Origin: Bryobacteraceae bacterium
GTDB taxonomy: Bacteria > Acidobacteriota > Terriglobia > Bryobacterales > Bryobacteraceae
DNA: 34,071 nt
Reading direction: 5' to 3'
NCBI GenBank assembly: GCA_025927575.1
Contig: JAICLJ010000036.1
Location: forward strand, 1-34,071
Positions 23,373 through 31,109 of this stretch are shown here, piece by piece. The notes under the pieces are model-generated. The model searched no databases. It worked only from the letters and a program-made list of their open reading frames with translations, and was not told the DNA's origin. Position numbers and translations under genes: made by a program. Numbering within the stretch: position 1 is the stretch's first letter; every line of letters begins with the position of its first letter.

Positions 23373-24569
23373 TCACCCAGTCACCGCGCTTTTGTCCGAT
23401 GTTATCACGGCTACGTAAAATCCGTCGCCTCTGTCCCGGCCAGGCAATCGCCAGTGCTCCGAAACCAGCGTGATTTCGCCCGGCGCATCCGCCAAAGCGG
23501 CACCGACCACATCCTCGTTCTCTTCGCGCTCAAGCGAACAGGTTGCATAAACTAGCCTGCCGCCGTCGGCCAGTTGTCCCAAGCCGTTCTTCAGGATTGC
23601 AATTTGAATCTTCTGCAACCTGACTAGATCTTCAGCTCTGACGCGCCACTTGATTTCCGGGTTTCGCCCAAGGGTTCCGGTCCCGGAACAGGGAGCGTCG
23701 ATGAGCACGCGATCGAACCGGCGCCGAAAAGGGAGCGCCACCGCAGCGTCTAACACAACGCGGGGACAGAGGCCCAGCATTTCGCTTATTCTTCTGAAGC
23801 TGATATCGCACGCTATGGCGTGAACAGGTGTCTCAAGGGCTTGCCTGATTTTGTTGCCCGGGGCGGCGCAAAGATCGAGGAGTGTTTGGCCGGGTTTGAG
23901 ATTGAGGTGCGGAATCACCGACTGAGATCCAACGTCTTGAAGCCTCAAGCTTTGGGTATCTCCCTCGATCACGCGAACGCATCCTGGTACTTCGGTTTGT
24001 TCGATGGTTACCCCAGCGGGCGGTTCGGAGCCAGGCGCAATCCGTATGTATTTTGCCGGTTCTGTAAGCGCCGCCTGCGCAATTGCGCGGGCTTGCTCCG
24101 CTCCAAAGTGGTGTGTCCAGCGATCCAGCAGCCAAGCGGGGCACGATAGTTCGGTCGCCTGATCTGGCCACGGGACGGCTCGCCGAGTCACTTTTCGTAA
24201 AACAGCGTTAACCAATCCGGACGCGCCTCGTCGGTGCTTCTTTGCGAGTTCGACCGCTTCGTGGACGGCCGCATGCGCGGGAACACGGTCCAGATAACGA
24301 AGCTGAAAAATTCCCAGGCGAAGCAGTAGGCGTACCGGCTCATCCAGATCATTTGGATTCCGGCCCGAAAAATGCCCAATCAGGAAATCGAGTTGAAGTT
24401 GATACCGTAAGCAGCCGAATACAAGCTGCGAAGCCAGCCCTGCATCGCGGGATGTGAGAGCCGCGGCCTGTTCAAGAAGAAGATCCGCCGCATATCCGCC
24501 GCCCCCGACCCGATGCAACACGGAATATGCGGCGCGTCGAGCCGGCGAAATTTGTGGCGAATGTCCCAA
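23373..24569 (-). CDS. rsmB: 16S rRNA (cytosine-967 C5) methyltransferase
   Basis: A 398-residue RNA methyltransferase. The N-terminal NusB-like RNA-binding domain (about 8-135) has 'AAYSVLHRV', 'SQLVFGCLRY' and 'LGIFQLRYLDRVPAHAAVHEAVELAKK'. The SAM domain (about 215-395) has 'LLDLCAAPGNKI', 'DAPCSGTGTLGRNPEIKWR' with the motif IV Cys, and 'YATCSLEREENEDVV' with the catalytic Cys, all standard for RsmB/NOL1 enzymes. The start is TTG at 24569 without a good ribosome site; the true start may differ by a few codons. Confidence 0.92.
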   Translation of the reverse strand: MGHSPQISPARRAAYSVLHRVGGGGYAADLLLEQAAALTSRDAGLASQLVFGCLRYQLQLDFLIGHFSGRNPNDLDEPVRLLLRLGIFQLRYLDRVPAHAAVHEAVELAKKHRRGASGLVNAVLRKVTRRAVPWPDQATELSCPAWLLDRWTHHFGAEQARAIAQAALTEPAKYIRIAPGSEPPAGVTIEQTEVPGCVRVIEGDTQSLRLQDVGSQSVIPHLNLKPGQTLLDLCAAPGNKIRQALETPVHAIACDISFRRISEMLGLCPRVVLDAAVALPFRRRFDRVLIDAPCSGTGTLGRNPEIKWRVRAEDLVRLQKIQIAILKNGLGQLADGGRLVYATCSLEREENEDVVGAALADAPGEITLVSEHWRLPGRDRGDGFYVAVITSDKSAVTG

Positions 24570-24618
24570 CCTTAAGTATCGCGGAGCTCACGCTGGAGCC
24601 TACGTGAATGGCCACCTT

Positions 24619-24720
24619 AATTGTTTTTATGTAATGTAAATCCCAGTACTGGCAGGATATACATGATGCACTTATCACGAGCACCGGGTCTATATGTATA
24701 GGCGAACGTAAAAAACAATT
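24619..24720. repeat. Inverted repeat in the rsmB/3D-protein intergenic region
   Basis: AATTGTTTTTA at 24619-24629 pairs with TAAAAAACAATT at 24709-24720, an 11-bp arm with one extra A, around a 79-base AT-rich interior. It lies between divergent genes rsmB and the 3D-domain gene. It may be a regulator site pair or the ends of a small element; no ORF lies inside it. Confidence 0.5.
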
Positions 24721-24775
24721 CCGAGTGCCATTCCTGCTATTCAAACTGCAAAATCTACTCTGCGGGAACTAATCT

Positions 24776-25330
24776 ATGCGACAACATCTTAGCTTATTGT
24801 TTCTGCTTCTCCTAAGTACCTGTCCGGTGCTTGCCCGCAATGGCTTAAATGGAACATACATCGCTACCGCATACTCAGATCATGGAATCACAGCGTCCGG
24901 AGAACATACGCATCGGCACATTGTTGCGGCGGATCCAGATGTATTACCCCTTGGCACACGAATCAAAATCACGAAGGCCGGCGCGTATTCAGGCGAATAC
25001 GTAGTCGCGGACACCGGCGCGAAAATTGTCGGTAAACGGCTGGATATCTATATCCCGAGCGAAGCGGCGGCAATAAAATTTGGCGTTCACCACGTACACG
25101 TAAATATCATTTCCATGGGTGCGGGCACGCAGGCAAGCACGAAAGAAGCTGATCGCGCGGTGAAAGCCGACGTTGCAAAAGATCTCCGTAGCCCAGCCGA
25201 CGAAGGCGCTGCCACCGCCGAAGATGTAGAAGCCACGAAGGCCACCGAACAACCAAAGCGTATAAGAACCGCTGATGCCGAGCCTTCTGTCGAAACGGCG
25301 TCGAACCGGGAAGATTCCAAACGGCACTAG
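24776..25330 (+). CDS. Secreted 3D-domain (RlpA-like barrel) protein with charged tail
   Basis: A 184-residue protein with a signal peptide (MRQHLSLLFLLLLSTCPVLA). The 3D domain covers about residues 26-115: the three aspartates that name it are D53 (AADPDVLPLGTRI), D79 (VVADTGAKI) and D90 (RLDIYIPS). Such double-psi barrels occur in MltA- and Spo-type wall enzymes that cleave peptidoglycan glycan strands, so a wall-remodelling role is likely. The C-terminal 65 residues are an Ala/Glu/Lys/Asp-rich low-complexity tail with no known fold. It is divergent from rsmB. Confidence 0.8.
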   Translation: MRQHLSLLFLLLLSTCPVLARNGLNGTYIATAYSDHGITASGEHTHRHIVAADPDVLPLGTRIKITKAGAYSGEYVVADTGAKIVGKRLDIYIPSEAAAIKFGVHHVHVNIISMGAGTQASTKEADRAVKADVAKDLRSPADEGAATAEDVEATKATEQPKRIRTADAEPSVETASNREDSKRH

Positions 25331-25443
25331 CATTAATCCCAATTACTTCGGAAGTGGTCATCGGATAAGCTGACGTCCGTGCGTCCGCTCGAATGATGTT
25401 CACTGCTTTAGACATTGAGATACTTTGTCGAGGGAGGCGAGTA

Positions 25444-26535
25444 ATGGATTTCACACGAAGAGAACTCGCTCGCTTGATCGGGAGCGGGGCGGCGCTGGCG
25501 AGCGCGCGATCGGCGCGTGCGTTGATGCAGGAGACAGGCCGGCGGCTCAACTACTGCATCGTAGGGCTGGGACGCATTTCCCTGGGACAGTTCATGCCGG
25601 GAATTAAAATCTCGAACCACGCTAAAGTTACCGCCTTGGTCAGCGGCCATCGTAATAAAGCTCTGAAGGTGGCGGCTCAGTACGGCGTGGCCGAACAAAA
25701 TATCTATAGTTATGAAAACTATGACTCCATCGCCAGTAACAAGGACATCGATGCCGTCTACATAGCTCTTCCGAACAATATGCACGCGGACTATACAATT
25801 CGGGCAGCGAAGGCCGGCAAACATGTGCTCTGCGAGAAACCGATGGCAACCAGCGTCGAAGATTGCCAGGCTATGATCGACGCTTGCAAGCAGGCGAGTA
25901 AGAAATTGATGATTGCCTACCGGTGCCAGTATGAGCCGACCAATCTCCGCGCGATCGGAATGATTCGGAACGGAAAGCTTGGGACCGTTCAATTGATCGA
26001 GAGTACGTTTGGCTTCAACATCAAAAAGGGCGAGTGGCGGTTGAACAAGAAAATGGCCGGGGGCGGTCCATTGATGGACGTCGGCATCTACTCCTTGAAC
26101 GCCTGCCGCTATTTGACGGGAGAGGAGCCCGTCGCAGTGAGCGGATACTCATCGGTGATCGATCACGATGGACGTTTCGAACAAGTGGAGGAGAATCTTG
26201 TCTGGACATTGAAGTTTCCGTCTGGAATTCTCGCGAGTTGCAGCACCACGTACGGCGCCAATCCAGGCGGATGGTATCAGGTGAATGGCTCTAAAGGAAA
26301 TGTGCATCTGGAGCCTGCATTCAGCTACGACGGTCTGAGGATCAGGGCCGAAATTCAGGGCCAGCCGCCAATTGGCCAGACCACGAACGATCCCTCGCCG
26401 CACCAGTTTCAGCGCGAAGCGGACTACTTTGCGCAATGCGTTTTCGAAAACAAGCAGCCCAAGACGTCTGGCGAAGAGGGACTTCGCGATATGAAGTTGA
26501 TTACCGAGATTTACAAATCCTGCGGTATTGCGTAG
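25444..26535 (+). CDS. Tat-exported Gfo/Idh/MocA-family oxidoreductase
   Basis: A 363-residue NAD(P)-dependent sugar oxidoreductase. The N-terminus MDFTRRELARLIGSGAALA is a twin-arginine signal, as in glucose-fructose oxidoreductase, which is exported to the periplasm with bound NADP. The dinucleotide site GLGRIS is at about residues 40-46. The EKP motif with catalytic Lys is K132 (CEKPMA), and the Asp and His-type residues of the family follow in 'GGGPLMDVGIYSLNACRYL'. The upstream GGGAGG supports the ATG at 25444 over 25393. Product use is unknown, but glycan conversion is likely given the sialidase nearby. Confidence 0.88.
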   Translation: MDFTRRELARLIGSGAALASARSARALMQETGRRLNYCIVGLGRISLGQFMPGIKISNHAKVTALVSGHRNKALKVAAQYGVAEQNIYSYENYDSIASNKDIDAVYIALPNNMHADYTIRAAKAGKHVLCEKPMATSVEDCQAMIDACKQASKKLMIAYRCQYEPTNLRAIGMIRNGKLGTVQLIESTFGFNIKKGEWRLNKKMAGGGPLMDVGIYSLNACRYLTGEEPVAVSGYSSVIDHDGRFEQVEENLVWTLKFPSGILASCSTTYGANPGGWYQVNGSKGNVHLEPAFSYDGLRIRAEIQGQPPIGQTTNDPSPHQFQREADYFAQCVFENKQPKTSGEEGLRDMKLITEIYKSCGIA

Positions 26536-26661
26536 CCGGGGTTTGTCTTCAATCGTATGTGTGGCGGCTGTCTCTCAGAATTCCAGAAGCACGCTCGGGT
26601 ACGGGATGCTTGCCCCTACACTAAACGTATAGTTTGTTTTTCGGGTGAGTTTCTTTTTACT

Positions 26662-26703
26662 CTGTCTCCCGTCTCCTGTCTTCTGTCTTCTTCTCCCTGC
26701 TTC
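26662..26703 (+). repeat. Six degenerate heptanucleotide repeats (pyrimidine-rich)
   Basis: The tract divides into six 7-base units resembling CTGTCTC: CTGTCTC, CCGTCTC, CTGTCTT, CTGTCTT, CTTCTCC and CTGCTTC. It lies between the Gfo/Idh/MocA stop and the end of the VOC gene, and reaches the VOC stop codon. The minus strand is purine-rich. It is not a coding repeat. Confidence 0.7.
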
Positions 26704-27125
26704 TAATAGATCGACCACACGCCCGGCGTCGCCAGCTCAACCAGGTGGTTATCCGGATCGCGGAAGTACAAGCTTTCTCCGCCGCGCGGCCAGTGCACGG
26801 TGCTCTCGATTGCAACGTGTTGCTCCTCTAATTTCTTCCTCCATGCGTCGAGCTGAGAAGCCGCAATCGAAAACGCAATGTGCAGCTCTCCGCTGCCATC
26901 GTGCCCAGGAATTGTCCCGCCCGGAATTACGACGGAATTAACGGAGCCCTGCCTCCGAAATAGGAGCAGCACCTGTTTTCCACCTACGGCGAGCGCGCAA
27001 AGTCTCTCGTCTTCAAGCAGGCACTCTAGCTGAAACAGGCTCTCATAGAAGCGCTTCGACCGCGCCACGTCCGCGACGTAGAGCGAGATCTCCAGAACGC
27101 CGTCGACCTGAGGAGAAATCGCCAC
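26703..27125 (-). CDS. VOC-family (glyoxalase/bleomycin-resistance-like) protein
   Basis: A 140-residue metal-dependent protein of the vicinal oxygen chelate fold, with two beta-alpha-beta-beta-beta modules. 'GVLEISLYVADVARSKRFYESLF' begins the first, 'GELHIAFSIAASQLDAWRKKL' the second, and 'SLYFRDPDNHLVELATPG' is the C-terminal signature with a metal-ligand Glu. The His in GELHIAF is a probable second ligand, but the first-module ligand is unclear. The family includes glyoxalase I, dioxygenases and antibiotic-binding proteins; the substrate is unknown. Confidence 0.87.
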   Translation of the reverse strand: MAISPQVDGVLEISLYVADVARSKRFYESLFQLECLLEDERLCALAVGGKQVLLLFRRQGSVNSVVIPGGTIPGHDGSGELHIAFSIAASQLDAWRKKLEEQHVAIESTVHWPRGGESLYFRDPDNHLVELATPGVWSIY

Positions 27126-27218
27126 ATTTTGAGTCTACAATTGAATCGGTCGACAGGCGCAAGCCAATAAGCTGATGTAAAAACACCCCCCTTGCTGACA
27201 ACAGAGGTTAGAAGCTGA

Positions 27219-28325
27219 ATGCTGACAAAATCCGCGGTATTGCTCGTTGCTATGGCCGTATGCCCTTTACTTGCAGGGGCCGCTCCATTCTTCTCGCAAA
27301 CCGACGTTTTCCGTCAGGGCGATAATGGCGTCCACACGTATCGGATTCCCGCGCTCATCGAGACGCAGAAAGGCGTTCTGATTGGGGTTGCGGATGCGCG
27401 TCACGACAGCGATCGCGATTTGCCCGGCGATATCTCTCTGGTGATGCGCCGCAGCTTCGATGCCGGAAAAAATTGGGAGGCCGCTCGGACAATTCAGAAA
27501 GTGAAGGAAGGCGGCGTCGGCGACGCCTCGTTGCTTCTGGACCGCTCCACTGGGCGGGTCTGGTGCTTCTTCCATTACGGACCGCCGGGAATTGGATTTA
27601 TGACTGCGAAAGCTGGCGCGAAAACGGGACCAACCACACTGCAATTGCATGCGATCCACAGCGATGATAGTGGCGCAAGTTGGTCCGAACCCGTAGACCT
27701 TACACCCCAGGTGAAGGAACCCTCCTGGCAGGGAATGTTTGCAACGTCAGGAACCGATATCCAAACCAGCTCAGGCCGGTTTCTCGTGCCGATTGTTGTT
27801 CGCGACGGCAAGGGCATCATTCATTCACTGAACGCATACAGCGACGACCACGGAAAGACATGGAAGCACGGCGACCCGATCGCCGATGGCACGGACGAAA
27901 GTCATAATGTCGAACTGAAGGACGGCGTTATGTTGCAAAACATGCGCAACGGCACACACCGGGCCATTGCGCGGTCGCACGACGGAGGCATCACCTTCGG
28001 TCCTGTCAGCCACGACCCGGCGTTGATCGATCCAAGCTGCAACGCCGGCATCACCAGCTACCGCCAAGATCGCGATAGCATTCTAATTTTCACGAACGCG
28101 GCCAGTGCTCGTCGCGAAAATCTGACTGTCAAGCTGAGTTACGACGGCGGCCGGAAATGGCCTGCAGCGCGAACCATTTACGCCGGGCCGGCCGGTTATT
28201 CCACGGTTATCCCCCTTCACGACGGAAGCATCGGAGTGCTGTACGAAAGAGGAGACACTCATCCTGATGAGCGCATCACCTTCGCGCGGTTCAATCTGGA
28301 ATGGGTGACTGAAAAACGGCGATAA
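27219..28325 (+). CDS. Secreted exo-alpha-sialidase (neuraminidase)
   Basis: A 368-residue glycosidase that releases terminal sialic acid from glycans. A signal peptide (about 1-21) is followed by a six-bladed propeller. The YRIP motif has R42, an arginine of the carboxylate-binding triad; the second is in 'NMRNGTHRA', the third in 'SARRENLTV'. The acid Asp lies in 'DARHDSDRD', the Glu/Tyr pair in 'SHNVELKDG' and 'PAGYSTV'. Five Asp-boxes (S-x-D-x-G-x-x-W/F) are visible at SFDAGKNW, SDDSGASW, SDDHGKTW, SHDGGITF and SYDGGRKW. All catalytic features are present, so it is probably active. It ends six bases from the convergent MscS gene. Confidence 0.93.
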   Translation: MLTKSAVLLVAMAVCPLLAGAAPFFSQTDVFRQGDNGVHTYRIPALIETQKGVLIGVADARHDSDRDLPGDISLVMRRSFDAGKNWEAARTIQKVKEGGVGDASLLLDRSTGRVWCFFHYGPPGIGFMTAKAGAKTGPTTLQLHAIHSDDSGASWSEPVDLTPQVKEPSWQGMFATSGTDIQTSSGRFLVPIVVRDGKGIIHSLNAYSDDHGKTWKHGDPIADGTDESHNVELKDGVMLQNMRNGTHRAIARSHDGGITFGPVSHDPALIDPSCNAGITSYRQDRDSILIFTNAASARRENLTVKLSYDGGRKWPAARTIYAGPAGYSTVIPLHDGSIGVLYERGDTHPDERITFARFNLEWVTEKRR

Positions 28326-28331
28326 CGCCAC

Positions 28332-29993
28332 CTAACCGGCGGGATATTCATCTGCTTTTATGGCTGGCTTTGATCCGTTCGCGATAGTCGCCGGTCCGGT
28401 AACCTCCTGGATAGGAACTGCCAGACCGGTGCCGGCGGCTTCTACCGCGTCGATGATCTGCAGCAGCAGGTCCGTCTGTACCTTCAGATAATCGTCGGAT
28501 TGCGACGTCAGGACATAGGCAAAAATCTCTAGGTCGTAGGAATAGCTTGCGATTCCGGTGAACCGTACCGGGATCTTGCCAACTTCCACCAACGGATGAT
28601 CCTCGAGAATCTTGCGCAGCGCGACAATTACCTGTCTAACCTGTGACGGAGTAGCGTCGCAGCGCAAGCTGATCGTGGGGTGAAACCACATCTTGTCGCG
28701 TCGGGAGTAATTCTCGAGCGTCATGGTCGAAAATTGCGAGTTCGGAACGGTCAGCATAGTCCGGCCGTTGGTGCGGATGCGCGTTGAGCGAAGGCCAATA
28801 TCCTCCACCGTGCCGACCTGATCGCCGACCCGGCAGAAATCGCCCACCAGCACGGAACGATCGGCAATCACTGATACGCCGCCGAAGAAATTTTCAAGCG
28901 TCTTCTGCGCTGCCAGCGCTAACGCCAAACTGCCGATGCCCAGAGTTCCCCAAATCGTGGCGGTGTTGTAACCCCAGACGCTGATGGTGGTTACAACTGC
29001 AATCGTAAACAGAACAATCTTCGCGACCCGGAGGCCCAGCGGCAGCACCGACTGATACATCGCCTGCTGGCGAGGGTCGGTTGAGACCCGTAACCTGTTC
29101 GCGAGCACCTCAACCAACCGGCTGATAAACCACGCTATTGCCAGAAAGAAAAGCAGCGTGAGAATACGCGAAATGTAAAATCGCACTATCGCGGAAGGGC
29201 CGATGAGGCCAACGCCGATGCCATAGGCGAACACCCCAAGCAGGAGCCCTACCGGTTCAATCAACATCTGAAGAATACCCCAAACGGGCCGCTTGGTCCG
29301 TTTGTCCAAAAAGGGGCGCAGCCAGCCCAGAACCAGCCGCGAAATGAAGCGTGCTAATGGGCCGAGCGCGAGGACAAGCAGGATGAGTGCAATCCAGCAC
29401 CAAAGCGCCGTGTCGAAGAACGTGGTCTTAACAAGAAATTCCGGAAGGCTCTTTTCGATTGCCGATTCGCCGAGCAACTGGACGAAACCTGGAATGGCGC
29501 TCACCGTATCCGCCGAAAACAGCCAAACTTGTAGCCCCGGGCGTAATTCGACGCGCTCCAGCTCGATGGTCCGCCTACTATGGTGCATGTTTACGGTATC
29601 GACCAACTCGCGGTTGCGCCTGCGTAGGTCGTTGAGGTTGCCGTCCGGGCTGTCACTCAACTTGCTCGCATCGAAGTCCGAATTGCGTTTAAGGATCTGC
29701 TCTATCTGAAGCGCGATCTCTGGGCCTTGGCGTTTTCGGTCGGTTCCTGAAATATCGGTTAGATCCAGATAATCGGCTGCTTTGACGTAATTGCCAGCGT
29801 TGCAGGCTCGGAGGAAATTGACAACTGTCTCCCGCGGTGTGCTCCGGTTCAGGGTGTCGTCGGGCGGGGTCTGGTCCGGGGCCGCGCTCGCGTTGGGCGA
29901 TTTGGCCGGCGCTGAAACGGGAACCTGCGCGGCAAGCTGGAGTGGCAGAAGCAAGCAGAAAACTGCGGTGATTGAGGTCAGTCGTAGCGTCAA
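28332..29993 (-). CDS. Mechanosensitive ion channel family protein (MscS-like)
   Basis: A 553-residue inner-membrane channel. A signal peptide (MTLRLTSITAVFCLLLPLQLAA) precedes a periplasmic domain (about 30-185), then several helices (about 200-345). The MscS pore and beta domain follow, with 'GIGSLALALAAQKTLENFFGGVSVIADR', 'VGDFCRVGDQVGTVEDIGLRSTRIRT' and 'TVPNS'. The large N-terminal domain is like that of MscK/YbdG-type members. The start is TTG, with GGAGG ending five bases before it. It opens under osmotic downshock in known members. Confidence 0.9.
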   Translation of the reverse strand: MTLRLTSITAVFCLLLPLQLAAQVPVSAPAKSPNASAAPDQTPPDDTLNRSTPRETVVNFLRACNAGNYVKAADYLDLTDISGTDRKRQGPEIALQIEQILKRNSDFDASKLSDSPDGNLNDLRRRNRELVDTVNMHHSRRTIELERVELRPGLQVWLFSADTVSAIPGFVQLLGESAIEKSLPEFLVKTTFFDTALWCWIALILLVLALGPLARFISRLVLGWLRPFLDKRTKRPVWGILQMLIEPVGLLLGVFAYGIGVGLIGPSAIVRFYISRILTLLFFLAIAWFISRLVEVLANRLRVSTDPRQQAMYQSVLPLGLRVAKIVLFTIAVVTTISVWGYNTATIWGTLGIGSLALALAAQKTLENFFGGVSVIADRSVLVGDFCRVGDQVGTVEDIGLRSTRIRTNGRTMLTVPNSQFSTMTLENYSRRDKMWFHPTISLRCDATPSQVRQVIVALRKILEDHPLVEVGKIPVRFTGIASYSYDLEIFAYVLTSQSDDYLKVQTDLLLQIIDAVEAAGTGLAVPIQEVTGPATIANGSKPAIKADEYPAG

Positions 29994-30068
29994 TCCATCC
30001 TCCGGGCTGACATCATCATGATAATTTCAAACACGTTCTTCACCAGAATGCCAGTACGTCGCCCTAGT

Positions 30069-30074
30069 TACAAT
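30069..30074 (+). promoter_or_regulatory. -10 TACAAT six bases before a GTG start
   Basis: TACAAT is separated from the GTG at 30081 by six bases, the distance normally found between a -10 and the first transcribed base. The yheT-like message would begin at the start codon. There is no Shine-Dalgarno upstream. A clear -35 is lacking. Confidence 0.45.
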
Positions 30075-30080
30075 TAATTC

Positions 30081-31100
30081 GTGGATCGCGAATTTATACC
30101 GCTGCTGCGGAACCCGCATTTGCTGACAATTGCGGGGAATTTCTGGCCCCGTGAGATCGACGAGCGTCGATTCCCACCGGCTCGGAAAGTCTACGATACC
30201 GGTCCAGGCACCAGAATTCTGGTTGTGGAGCATCAGCCGGAAGGCAGGCCTCAAGCACAGATTGTCTTTCTTCATGGTCTGGAGGGATCGAGCGAAGCCG
30301 GGTACATCAAAAGCTTCGCACAGGAGGCGCTGGTCCGTGGTTTCGGAGTACATCGAAGCAATATGCGCACGTGCGGCAGCACGGAAGCGTTGTCGGAAAC
30401 GATGTATCACTCCGGGCTCACGTCGGACACCCTGTTGATCGTGAAGGAACTACGGGATCGCTTTAGTGGTCCGGTGATCCTTGTCGGATTTTCGCTCGGC
30501 GGCAATGTGGCCCTCAAGCTGGCAGGAGAACTGGGCGAAACAAACCTGATTGCGTGCGTGTGTGCGATCTCGACACCTATCGATTTGGCCGCCTGCGTCC
30601 GCATGCTCGACCGGCCTGGGAACCGTCTGTACGCCTGGCGCTTTTTGAGCCGCCTGAAGCGGCGAGTTCGCGAAAAGGCGCTTGTGTCTCCCCGCGTATA
30701 CTCAACCGAAGGGTTGGACGGGATCAAAAGCATCTGGGAGTTTGACGACCGTTATACAGGACCGCTGTTCGGTTTCGGCAATGCCGAAAATTATTACGCG
30801 ACCCAGTCATCCCAACGTTTTCTCGAAGCGATTCGGACGCCGACGCTGGTGATCCAGGCAAAAGACGACCCATTGATTCCATTCGCTGTGTTTAGTCATC
30901 CGGCGTTCGAGCATAATCCGGCACTCCACCTGCTTGCCGTCGAGGGCGGTGGCCATCTGGGGTTCCTGTCGCGCAGCAAACCGCGATTCTGGCTGGACGG
31001 CGTCTCTCTCGACTGGATTCAGCAGCAAATTGGGTCACCAATCGGGGCGGCTATGGACGCAATCCACGGAACAAAGCAGGACGCGATTGCGTCTGCCTAA
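30081..31100 (+). CDS. YheT-family alpha/beta hydrolase
   Basis: A 339-residue hydrolase of the YheT/embryogenesis-associated group, acting on fatty-acyl or carboxyl esters in the cytoplasm. 'LRNPHLLTI' near the start and 'FLHGLEGSSEAGYIKSFAQEA' are typical. The nucleophile is S138 in GFSLGG. The acid lies in 'QAKDDPLIPF' and the His in 'GGHLGFLS'. The start is GTG. The N-terminal NPHLLTI motif is the best discriminator from other hydrolases. It is followed after nine bases by the first permease gene, so the three may share a transcript. Confidence 0.9.
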   Translation: MDREFIPLLRNPHLLTIAGNFWPREIDERRFPPARKVYDTGPGTRILVVEHQPEGRPQAQIVFLHGLEGSSEAGYIKSFAQEALVRGFGVHRSNMRTCGSTEALSETMYHSGLTSDTLLIVKELRDRFSGPVILVGFSLGGNVALKLAGELGETNLIACVCAISTPIDLAACVRMLDRPGNRLYAWRFLSRLKRRVREKALVSPRVYSTEGLDGIKSIWEFDDRYTGPLFGFGNAENYYATQSSQRFLEAIRTPTLVIQAKDDPLIPFAVFSHPAFEHNPALHLLAVEGGGHLGFLSRSKPRFWLDGVSLDWIQQQIGSPIGAAMDAIHGTKQDAIASA

Positions 31101-31109
31101 GGGACTCTT

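Noticed and set aside
24472-24744. 90-codon minus-strand ORF overlapping the rsmB start
   Set aside because: It shares DNA with the rsmB N-terminus in another frame and crosses the inverted repeat.
24570-24775. Known riboswitch (cyclic di-GMP or cyclic di-AMP class) before the 3D-domain gene
   Set aside because: I looked for the conserved core sequences of these classes and found none.
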